Assembly: GCA_947468255.1 (NCBI GenBank) | Contig: CANIMM010000051.1 | Coordinates: 1 to 13,692 of the forward strand | Origin: Chitinophagaceae bacterium | GTDB lineage: Bacteria > Bacteroidota > Bacteroidia > Chitinophagales > Chitinophagaceae | Direction of reading: 5' to 3' | DNA length: 13,692 bases | Part shown: in pieces, positions 6,726-13,692 of the stretch | Layout: the number at the start of each line of letters is the position of its first letter | Position numbering within the stretch: the first letter of the stretch is position 1 | The notes under the pieces: generated by a model | Seen by the model: only the letters and a program-made list of their open reading frames with translations | Database searches by the model: none | Told to the model about the DNA's origin: nothing | Position numbers and translations under genes: made by a program

Positions 6726-9398
6726 ATGATGAAACCAAAATCATCCTCTGTTCTGTTGTTGTTATTTACAGCTGTTTTTCTTGTTTTGTGTATTTCCTTT
6801 ACTATTAATAGAGAAACTGAATCGAAGGTTTCTGGAGATCCGAAAATTGCCAATCTGAAACTGCCTGCAGGCTTTCATGCAGATCATTTATATGGTCCTT
6901 CTGAAAATGGGGAGGGGTCTTGGGTTTCTATGACTTTTGATGACAAAGGTCGAATCATCGCTTCTGACCAATATGGTGGATTGTATAGAATGAAAGTTCC
7001 TGCAATTGGAGACACGGTTACTAAAATTAAAGTAGAAGCATTGAAGATTTTTCAGGATACGGGGGTATCCATGGGGTATGCACATGGGCTACTATACGCT
7101 TTCAATAGTCTGTATGTAATGATTAATAATAACAATGGACCCAGATCTAATTTTAAAAAAGGTAGTGGCTTATATAGGATGCAGGATACCGATGGGGATG
7201 ACCAATTTGATAAGGTTACTTTATTAAAGGCCCTCGAGGGTAATGGAGAACATGGTCCACATAGTGTGGTATTAGCACCTGATAAAAAATCTATTTATGT
7301 GATTGCCGGAAATTTTACTAAGGTTCCTAAAATGAATAGTTACCGCAATATTCCAGATGGATATATTGATAATCTTTTTCCACTGATTAAAGATCCCAAC
7401 GGACATGATAATACAGTAACTGCTCACGGAGGCTGGTTAGCCCATGTAGATTCTACCGGATCTAATTGGGATATGATTGCATCTGGTTTTCGCAATCCTT
7501 TCGATATGGCATTTAATGACCAGGGTGATATGTTTGCCTACGATTCGGATATGGAATGGGATTTTGGTACACCTTGGTACCGTCCTACCAGAATATGTCA
7601 TGTAACCAGTGGTGCAGAATTTGGCTGGAGAGTAGGTACCGATAAGTGGTCTCCTAATTATCCAGATAATTTACCTCCTGTGATTAATGTTGGCCAGGGT
7701 TCTCCTACCAATCTTGTTTCAGGAGCGAATGCACGTTTTCCAAAAAAATACCGCAAAGCTTTGTTTGCTTTTGATTGGAGTTTTGGTATTATCTATGCCA
7801 TTCACAACGAGCCAGATGGAGCATCTTATAAAACCACGGGAGAGGAATTTATTTCTGGCTCACCCTTGCCATTAACCGACGGTGTAGTAGGTCCTGATGG
7901 AGCGCTTTATTTTTTAACTGGAGGTCGTAGGTTGGAATCAGATTTATATAGGGTTTATTATGGCGACAATACCGGTAACAATGAAAAGTTGCCAGTAGCA
8001 GAATTAAATGATGCTCAAAAAGCAAGACGTAAACTTGAAGAATTTCATGGTACACCTAAAGCGGGTGCTGTAGATTTTGCATGGCCCTATTTGAAGGATA
8101 AAGATCGTTTTGTAAGATATGCTGCAAGAATAGCAATTGAAACTCAGCCCTTGGCTCAGTGGCAGAATAAAGTGCTTGCTGAAAAAGATCCAATTACCCT
8201 TATTCAGTCTACTATTGCAATTGCTCGAAGAGGGAATGCATCGGTTAAAAATCAATTATTAAAATCGCTCACTGGAGTAGCCTATACCCAACTTACCGAA
8301 TCACAGCAGTTGGATCTATTGCGTGCCTTTGAATTAATTTTCACCCGGATGGGAGAGCCCGATGCGGCCGCTAAAAAAATGGTAGCTACTTATTTAAATC
8401 CTCAATATCCTGCAAAATCAAATTTCCTTAACAGGGAGTTGAGTAAGTTGTTGGTTTATGTTGACGCACCGAATGTAGTAGAAAAAACGATGGCATTATT
8501 AGCAATCGCTAAAGACAATTCTGCTGTACAAAAATCAATCTCTGAATCAGCTGATTTGATTCTTAGAAATCCGCAATATGGTATGGATATAGCAGCCATG
8601 CTTGCAAGGATTCCTCCTATGCAACAAACTTGGTACGCCAATGTATTGACACAGGCAAAAAATGGCTGGTCACCGGAATTGCAAGAAAAATATTTCCAGT
8701 GGTTTTACAAAGCATTTAGTTATAAGGGTGGAGTTAGCTTTGTAGGCTTCATTAATACTGCCCGAAAAAATGCCTTGGCCAATGTTGCCAAAGATCGCTT
8801 TGACTATTTTAATAAAATTTCAGGTGACTCTATTGTTATCAATTCAAAAGCAGGATTGAAAATAGGGGCTGCAATGCCTGTAGGACCTGGCAGAGATTGG
8901 AAATTAAAAAATGCTACCGATGTAGTGGATAGTGCAACTGGCACTCGTAATTTTGAAAACGGCAAGGCAATGTTTGCAGCTTCTATGTGCATATCTTGTC
9001 ACCAGATAAAAGGAGAGGGAGGCATAGCCGGTCCAGATCTTACCCAACTCGGATCAAGGTTTACTACCAAGGATATGCTGGAAGCAATTATTGATCCAAG
9101 TAAAACCATTTCGGATCAGTTTGGCTCTACCGTATTTTATCTCAAACAAGGAGGTTCAGTATTGGGTAAGCTTATTAGACAGGACGATAAAAAATATTAT
9201 ATTTCTCAGAATCCTTTTGCTGCCGACTTCATTAGAGAGTTGAATAAAAAAGATGTGCTAAGAACTAGGGTATCCGAAATTTCTCCAATGCTTCCTGGTA
9301 TGATCAATCGGTTAAATAGCGAAGAGTTAAAAGACCTGATCGCTTACCTTAAAGCGGGTGGTAATAAGGATAACCCGGTGTACACTGGAAAAAAATAG
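6726..9398 (+). CDS. PVC-type haem-binding propeller protein, paralogue 2
   Basis: This 890-residue tandem paralogue of the preceding large gene is about 83% identical to it over the last 145 residues. The same layout is present: propeller (about 36-420) with DTDGDDQFD (154-162), EHGPHSVVLAPD (175-186) and GFRNPFDMAF (254-263); helical repeat region; and C-terminal haem domain with CISCH at 755-759 and Met855 or Met859 as possible distal ligand. Every motif from about residue 154 on is offset by exactly four residues from paralogue 1, so all net length change lies in the N-terminal part. The N-terminus is hydrophobic (VLLLLFTAVFLVLCISF), but Cys22 follows Leu, not a small residue. It therefore looks like a Sec signal or membrane anchor rather than a lipoprotein signal. 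ATG codons at 6726 and 6729 are both possible starts. Role as for paralogue 1, perhaps with a different substrate or location. Confidence 0.88.
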   Translation: MMKPKSSSVLLLLFTAVFLVLCISFTINRETESKVSGDPKIANLKLPAGFHADHLYGPSENGEGSWVSMTFDDKGRIIASDQYGGLYRMKVPAIGDTVTKIKVEALKIFQDTGVSMGYAHGLLYAFNSLYVMINNNNGPRSNFKKGSGLYRMQDTDGDDQFDKVTLLKALEGNGEHGPHSVVLAPDKKSIYVIAGNFTKVPKMNSYRNIPDGYIDNLFPLIKDPNGHDNTVTAHGGWLAHVDSTGSNWDMIASGFRNPFDMAFNDQGDMFAYDSDMEWDFGTPWYRPTRICHVTSGAEFGWRVGTDKWSPNYPDNLPPVINVGQGSPTNLVSGANARFPKKYRKALFAFDWSFGIIYAIHNEPDGASYKTTGEEFISGSPLPLTDGVVGPDGALYFLTGGRRLESDLYRVYYGDNTGNNEKLPVAELNDAQKARRKLEEFHGTPKAGAVDFAWPYLKDKDRFVRYAARIAIETQPLAQWQNKVLAEKDPITLIQSTIAIARRGNASVKNQLLKSLTGVAYTQLTESQQLDLLRAFELIFTRMGEPDAAAKKMVATYLNPQYPAKSNFLNRELSKLLVYVDAPNVVEKTMALLAIAKDNSAVQKSISESADLILRNPQYGMDIAAMLARIPPMQQTWYANVLTQAKNGWSPELQEKYFQWFYKAFSYKGGVSFVGFINTARKNALANVAKDRFDYFNKISGDSIVINSKAGLKIGAAMPVGPGRDWKLKNATDVVDSATGTRNFENGKAMFAASMCISCHQIKGEGGIAGPDLTQLGSRFTTKDMLEAIIDPSKTISDQFGSTVFYLKQGGSVLGKLIRQDDKKYYISQNPFAADFIRELNKKDVLRTRVSEISPMLPGMINRLNSEELKDLIAYLKAGGNKDNPVYTGKK

Positions 9399-9413
9399 TG
9401 GCTTACTGAATTT

Positions 9414-9456
9414 ATTAAATTAGACGAAAGGCAATTTGCTTTTCGTCTAATTTAAT
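9414..9456. terminator. Long hairpin between paralogue 2 and the DUF4432 gene
   Basis: ATTAAATTAGACGAAA (9414-9429) and TTTCGTCTAATTTAAT (9441-9456) are perfect complements (16 pairs). The intervening bases can extend the stem by about four pairs, leaving a three-base loop. No clean T-run follows, so it may be a terminator, a processing site or a 3'-end stabiliser. It starts 16 bases after the paralogue 2 stop codon. Confidence 0.65.
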
Positions 9457-9490
9457 AATAATATAGATTCGTTTTTTAAGAATAAATGTA

Positions 9491-10555
9491 ATGGAATCAC
9501 AAGTAGCAATTTGGAGTGATAAACTTTCCAATGTATCACAGGTGGGGGGGATTGAGACAGCTGTACTCGATAATGGATTAGGAAGGGGCGTCCGCATTGC
9601 CTGGATCAATACCGGTTCGGGGCTTAGATTTAAAGTGGTAATTGATCGTGCAATGGATATTGCCGATGCATTTTATAATCAACACAGTCTTGCCTGGCTC
9701 AATCATTCAGGCATTAGCGCTCCACAACCTTTTTCTCATAGGGGATTAGACTGGTTGCGAACATTTGGCGGTGGACTGGTTACTACCTGCGGTCTTTCGC
9801 ATGTTGGCGGGCCTGATACAGATGAAACAGGTGAACGGGGCTTACATGGAATGATCAGTAATATTCCTGCCGAAATTGAATCGATTATCCAACCCGATCC
9901 TGCTAGGGGAATTTTTACCATGAGCATTACGGGTGTTATAAAGCAAACACAAATTTTTGGACCAAGTCTTGAATTAAGAAGAACCATTTCGGCAACCCTA
10001 GGTAAACCATCCATTCAAATCCATGATGAGGTCATCAACCGTGGTAATATAGTGGCTCCACATATGTTGATTTACCATTGTAATTTTGGTTGGCCATTGG
10101 CAGACGAAGGTGCGCTGCTACTTTATAGGGACCAAAAACAGGTACGGGAAAATAATGAAAATAAAAGCGAGGCGGTTTTAGATGATCGTTTTATAAAATG
10201 CCCCGCTACGCTGGAAGCGCACAATGGCAATGGAGAAGCCGTAGATTTTATTGATATAGCCGCAAACCAAGAAGGCAATTGTTTTTGCGGAATTGAAAAT
10301 AAAAAACTTGGCCTTGCGGTAACATTGCAATTCCCAAAAAAGCAATTACCCTGGTTAACTAGCTGGCAACATTTTGCCAAAGGTGAGTATGTTACAGGGA
10401 TTGAACCTGGCACCCATCCTCCCATTGGACAAGCAAGGGCTAGAAAAGAAGGTTCCCTAATCTTGTTGGAACCTGGAGAAAGCAGGCGGTACGATTTAGA
10501 AATCAATGTTCTAACCGATGAAAATAGCATTCAATCTTTTAAAAATAATTTATAA
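9491..10555 (+). CDS. DUF4432 family protein (aldose 1-epimerase-like)
   Basis: This 354-residue protein has no signal peptide and is presumably cytoplasmic. It belongs to the DUF4432 group of the galactose-mutarotase-like beta-sandwich superfamily. Family-like stretches are RGLDWLRTFGGGLVTTCGLS (84-103), RGLHGMISNIPAE (116-128), YHCNFGWPL (195-203) and GIEPGTHPPIGQ (303-314). By analogy with aldose 1-epimerases, His196 (general acid) and Glu305 (general base) lie in the right contexts. This suggests interconversion of sugar anomers or a related sugar isomerisation, with unknown substrate. ATG 9491 is chosen because the protein begins at the expected first strand; ATG 9486 is followed at once by a stop. 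TAGATTCG (9464-9471) is one base off the -7 consensus. The cupin gene follows after 34 bases, so the two are probably co-transcribed. Confidence 0.85.
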   Translation: MESQVAIWSDKLSNVSQVGGIETAVLDNGLGRGVRIAWINTGSGLRFKVVIDRAMDIADAFYNQHSLAWLNHSGISAPQPFSHRGLDWLRTFGGGLVTTCGLSHVGGPDTDETGERGLHGMISNIPAEIESIIQPDPARGIFTMSITGVIKQTQIFGPSLELRRTISATLGKPSIQIHDEVINRGNIVAPHMLIYHCNFGWPLADEGALLLYRDQKQVRENNENKSEAVLDDRFIKCPATLEAHNGNGEAVDFIDIAANQEGNCFCGIENKKLGLAVTLQFPKKQLPWLTSWQHFAKGEYVTGIEPGTHPPIGQARARKEGSLILLEPGESRRYDLEINVLTDENSIQSFKNNL

Positions 10556-10589
10556 TATTTTCTGATTTAACAACCCCAATTAATTTTTT

Positions 10590-11804
10590 ATGGATACAAA
10601 AAGTATAGCACAAAAAGCGCTCGATCAAGGAAAAGGTATATTACGGCTCGCACCTACATGGGTACCCAGGTCTTTCTGTGTACCTGGTCGCAGAATTAAA
10701 TTGCATCCCGATGATTATTATGTACTAGGTGGCGAACGTGGAGGCATAGACGAACGCTGGCTATCATCCACCACTCCTGCTAAGAACGGGCCATTAACGG
10801 GTGAAAATGAAGGACTCAGTGCGGTGGTATTTACTGATGGTGGCAAAGAGCAACAGTTTTTATTGAAGGACGCCATTGATGAGCTGAAAGGGGCATTGAT
10901 AGGGGATCGTCTTTGGAATCAATACGGAAGCTGGCCGATGTACTCCAAATTTTTTGACAACATGGGACCACTCCCGCATCACGTTCATCACAATGATGAA
11001 AAAGCTGCATTGATTGGTCAGCAAGGAAAACCAGAAGCCTATTATTTTCCACCACAACTCAATAACCATGGAGGCGATTTTCCTTATACTTTTATTGGAA
11101 TTGCACCTGGTACAACCAAAGAACAAATTAAGGAATGCCTAGTTAATTTTTCAAAAGGAGACAATAAAATAACCAACTATTCACAGGCGTATCGCCTTGA
11201 GCCAGGAACTGGTTGGGATGTACCGCCAGGATTACTTCATGCACCAGGTAGTTTGTGTACCTACGAGCCTCAAAAGGCATCGGATGTATTTGCTATGTAT
11301 CAGTCGCTGGTGAATGAAGCTATCATTCCCGACGAATTGTTGTGGAATGGAACACCTGCAGAAAGCAAGGGTGACTATGATGCTTTGATAGATGTATTGG
11401 ATTGGGACTTGAATGTAGATCCTAATACTATGGCCAACCGATTCATGGCACCTAAGCCGGTAAAAGCAATCGCTGAAATGAAAGCGCAGGGATATGTAGA
11501 AAACTGGATCTGTTATAAATCAGAGGCCTTCGGCGCCAAAGAACTGACAGTTCTTCCGGGCCAGACGGTTACCATTACCGATAGCGCAGCCTATGGTATC
11601 ATTGTGATGCAAGGACATGGAAAAATGGGCGTATGGGATATTGAAACTCCTGCGCTTATTCGTTACGGTCAGTTAACCAATGACGAATTTTTCATAAGCG
11701 AAAAAGCAGCAAAGGAAGGGGTAACCATTTCCAATGCGTCCGCTACCGATCCAATTGTTATGCTTAAGCATTTTGGCCCTGGTAATCCGGATATGATAGT
11801 ATAA
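10590..11804 (+). CDS. Cupin protein similar to type I mannose-6-phosphate isomerase
   Basis: This 404-residue cytoplasmic-type protein (no signal peptide) has a metal-binding cupin core. LPHHVHHNDEK (128-138) supplies His131 and His133 (or neighbouring His), followed by GKPEAYYFPP (146-155) with Glu149 and GLLHAPGSLCTYEP (214-227) with His217. This His-x-His, Glu, His arrangement matches the zinc site of class I phosphomannose isomerases. The C-terminal half (about 300-404) looks like a second cupin barrel (LTVLPGQTVTITD, 319-331; YGIIVMQGHGKMGVWD, 335-350). The exact substrate may not be mannose-6-phosphate, since homologues in sugar clusters act on other sugars or have unassigned roles. 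It lies 34 bases after the DUF4432 gene with no terminator between, suggesting an operon and joint processing of a sugar. No Shine-Dalgarno sequence is visible. Confidence 0.78.
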   Translation: MDTKSIAQKALDQGKGILRLAPTWVPRSFCVPGRRIKLHPDDYYVLGGERGGIDERWLSSTTPAKNGPLTGENEGLSAVVFTDGGKEQQFLLKDAIDELKGALIGDRLWNQYGSWPMYSKFFDNMGPLPHHVHHNDEKAALIGQQGKPEAYYFPPQLNNHGGDFPYTFIGIAPGTTKEQIKECLVNFSKGDNKITNYSQAYRLEPGTGWDVPPGLLHAPGSLCTYEPQKASDVFAMYQSLVNEAIIPDELLWNGTPAESKGDYDALIDVLDWDLNVDPNTMANRFMAPKPVKAIAEMKAQGYVENWICYKSEAFGAKELTVLPGQTVTITDSAAYGIIVMQGHGKMGVWDIETPALIRYGQLTNDEFFISEKAAKEGVTISNASATDPIVMLKHFGPGNPDMIV

Positions 11805-11824
11805 AAGGATATCGATCAAGCTCC

Positions 11825-11853
11825 CTAAAATTCAACTAAAAACGGAATTTTAG
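11825..11853. repeat. Nine-bp hairpin between the cupin and SGNH-propeller genes
   Basis: CTAAAATTC (11825-11833) and GAATTTTAG (11845-11853) are perfect complements around an 11-base loop. The stem is AT-rich and no T-run follows, so termination would be poor. The 89-base gap shows no TAnnTTTG promoter, which favours read-through into the next gene. Confidence 0.45.
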
Positions 11854-11893
11854 TATTACCTTACTCTGATAATTCATTTAAAAAATAAACCAA

Positions 11894-13692
11894 ATGCACC
11901 TCTATTCCAAGAAAATAAAATACCTGAAAATTTCTTTTTTTGCGATTGCATTAGCAGTATTGTCTGCTTTTATGATGCAAAATTCCGCGCCTACTGGTCT
12001 TACCATAACCAAAGGAGCGCATATTATTTTAGTGGGTAACAACCTCGGATCTAGGATGATGAATTTTGGTTATTTTGAGACTGAGTTACAGCTTCGTTAT
12101 CCCGACAGTTTATTGTACATCCGCAATATGTGTGACGGTGGTAATACGCCGGGCTTTAGGCCCCATTCTGGCAGACCTACTCCATGGGCATTTCCAGGAG
12201 CTGAAAAATTTCAGACAGAATTGGCTAGAAGTCCAGGCACGGAAGGGTTCTTGGAATATCCGGACGAGTGGATCACCAAACACAAAGCGGATATCATTAT
12301 TGCTTTCTTTGGATTTGATGAATCTTTTCAGGGACCGGCCGGCCTAGAAAACTACAAAGCAGAGTTGGATGCTTTTATCAAACATACGCTCAAGCAAAAG
12401 TATAATGGGGTTTCAGTTCCCCAGCTGGCAATTGTTTCACCGATTGCATTCGAAGATCTTTCAAGCAAATTTGATCTACCCAATGGTAAAGTGGAAAATA
12501 AGAACCTAGCACTTTACACTGCTGCAATGAGAGCAATTGCAGCCAAAAATAAAGTTCATTTTATTGATGCGTATACACCTACCAGTGGGTGGTTTAAAAA
12601 TGCTTCTCCCTCATTAACGATTGATGGATCTCAGTTGACCGAAGCAGGCTATGCTAAGTTTGCTCCCATGCTGGTCGATGCAATTTTTGGAAAGCGGGTA
12701 GCTAAGGCGGAAGCCAATCGTGAATTGGTTCTTGCCGCTGTATTGGAAAAGAATTGGATGTGGCACAATGATTTTAAAATCCCTAATGGAGTGCATGTTT
12801 TTGGTCGCCGATACGATCCTTTCGGGCCGGATAATTATCCTGCCGAACTGGTTAAAATTCGTGAAATGACCTTGATAAGGGACGAAGCAATCTGGAAAGC
12901 AGTGAAAGGAGAAAAAATGGATCTGGATGCGGCAGATAAAAAAACTTCCCCATTGCCAGCCGTAAAAACAAATTACGAAACCAGTACTGGTAACGGAACA
13001 CTCAGATACCTTTACGGCCAGGAGGCATTGGATAAATTTACCCTGCCCCCAGGCTATAAAATTGATCTGTTCGCTTCTGAATCGGAGTTTACTGACCTGG
13101 CCAATCCGGTGCAGGTTTCCTTTGATAATAAAGGACGTCTATGGGTAGCCGTTATGCCAACCTATCCTCATTGGAAACCAGGTGATCCAAAGCCCAACGA
13201 TAAATTAATTATTTTGGAAGATACGGACCATGATGGCAAGGCCGACAAGCAAACTACTTTTGCAGATGGATTGCAACTTCCACTTGGATTTGAATTTGCT
13301 CCCGAAGGTGTTTATCTTTCTCAGGGTACCAACTTTGTTCTTTTAAAAGACACCAATGGAGATGACAAGGCAGATACCAAAGAAATTCTTTTAAGTGGTT
13401 TCGATGATCACGATACGCACCATGCACACCATGCCTATACCACCGATCCATCAGGTGCCATTTATATGGGCCAGGGTGTGTTTCTTGTAAATGATATTGA
13501 AACATCCTACGGACCAGTTCGAGGAACCAATGGCGGATTTTTTAGGTATGATGTCAATCGTCGTAAGTTAGATCGTATTGCACAGCTCTCTATTCCCAAT
13601 CCATGGGGTATTGCCTTTGATAAGTGGGGACAGGTTTTTTATGAAGAAACTTCTGGACCAGATGTAACCTGGATGATTCCTGGAACTGTTAA
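11894..13692 (+). CDS. SGNH-like domain fused to PVC-type propeller protein (partial, cut by window end)
   Basis: The frame is open from ATG 11894 to the last base: 599 codons with no stop, so the C-terminus lies outside the window. A membrane segment or signal peptide (ISFFAIALAVLSAFM, 13-27) directs it to the envelope. Residues about 40-265 resemble an SGNH/GDSL hydrolase domain: HIILVGNNLGSRM (43-55) at block I, FFGFDESF (138-145) at block III and LTIDGSQLTEAGY (241-253) at block V. The nucleophile, Asn and His positions read Asn50, Asp142 and Gln247, so hydrolysis looks unlikely. After a linker, residues about 375-599 form a propeller with EF-hand-like loops at 443-451 and 486-494 and a His cluster HHAHH (509-513), as in PVC-type haem proteins. 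A C-terminal haem domain is expected by analogy but not seen. It probably forms one transcription unit with the two preceding genes. Confidence 0.85.
   Translation, partial: MHLYSKKIKYLKISFFAIALAVLSAFMMQNSAPTGLTITKGAHIILVGNNLGSRMMNFGYFETELQLRYPDSLLYIRNMCDGGNTPGFRPHSGRPTPWAFPGAEKFQTELARSPGTEGFLEYPDEWITKHKADIIIAFFGFDESFQGPAGLENYKAELDAFIKHTLKQKYNGVSVPQLAIVSPIAFEDLSSKFDLPNGKVENKNLALYTAAMRAIAAKNKVHFIDAYTPTSGWFKNASPSLTIDGSQLTEAGYAKFAPMLVDAIFGKRVAKAEANRELVLAAVLEKNWMWHNDFKIPNGVHVFGRRYDPFGPDNYPAELVKIREMTLIRDEAIWKAVKGEKMDLDAADKKTSPLPAVKTNYETSTGNGTLRYLYGQEALDKFTLPPGYKIDLFASESEFTDLANPVQVSFDNKGRLWVAVMPTYPHWKPGDPKPNDKLIILEDTDHDGKADKQTTFADGLQLPLGFEFAPEGVYLSQGTNFVLLKDTNGDDKADTKEILLSGFDDHDTHHAHHAYTTDPSGAIYMGQGVFLVNDIETSYGPVRGTNGGFFRYDVNRRKLDRIAQLSIPNPWGIAFDKWGQVFYEETSGPDVTWMIPGTV

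Noticed and set aside
10123..10530. 135-codon minus-strand frame inside the DUF4432 gene
   Set aside because: The plus-strand frame carries the conserved YHCNFGWPL and IEPGTHP motifs; the antisense frame has no start signal or recognisable motif.
12066..12347. 93-codon plus-strand frame inside the SGNH-propeller gene
   Set aside because: It is out of frame with the long open frame from 11894 to the window end, which has a signal peptide and recognisable domains; the short frame is a shadow.
13254..13505. 83-codon minus-strand frame near the right edge
   Set aside because: It lies antisense to the conserved propeller and EF-hand-like region of the partial gene, and its low-complexity, His/Trp-rich translation looks non-coding.

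Overview
The window looks like a chromosomal segment of a Bacteroidota bacterium, most likely of a Chitinophagaceae-like lineage (lineage inferred). Three things support this. Two intergenic sites match the Bacteroidota sigma promoter exactly (TTTG, 21-nt spacer, TAnnTTTG). Shine-Dalgarno sequences are mostly weak or absent. The gene content (stand-alone dapD, a DUF3500 protein, secreted PVC-type haem/propeller proteins) also fits.

Left part (1-2233): a hairpin and G-run cluster, then dapD (lysine/diaminopimelate synthesis) with a terminator, a ten-helix EamA/DMT transporter, and a tRNA-Leu(CAG) with its own promoter and a 36-nt palindromic terminator. A perfect 18-bp inverted repeat follows the terminator. 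Next is a minus-strand gene for a secreted DUF3500 protein of unknown function (2234-3262). Its start faces a 357-base AT-rich gap shared with the rightward genes.

Right part (3620-13692), all on the plus strand: two tandem paralogues of 894 and 890 residues. Each has a sorbosone/glucose-dehydrogenase-like propeller, a helical repeat region and a C-terminal CxxCH haem domain of the Pirellula/Verrucomicrobium type. The first looks like a lipoprotein and the second does not. Each has its own strong hairpin downstream, and they share a 31-nt upstream block that survived the duplication. After them come a DUF4432 (aldose-1-epimerase-like) gene, a cupin gene resembling type I mannose-6-phosphate isomerases, and a large gene cut by the window end. 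That last gene fuses an N-terminal SGNH-hydrolase-like domain, with all three key catalytic positions substituted, to another propeller of the PVC type.

Working model (inference): this is a carbohydrate-oxidation locus. Envelope propeller-cytochrome proteins would oxidise a sugar or glycoside and pass electrons to a c-type haem. The DUF4432 and cupin proteins, which have no visible signal peptide, would handle the sugar product in the cytoplasm. Substrate and cofactor cannot be read from the sequence. The most distinctive items are the paralogue pair with divergent localisation signals, the complex leader of the second paralogue (promoter, small ORF, conserved block, attenuator-like hairpin), and the catalytically degenerate SGNH-propeller fusion.
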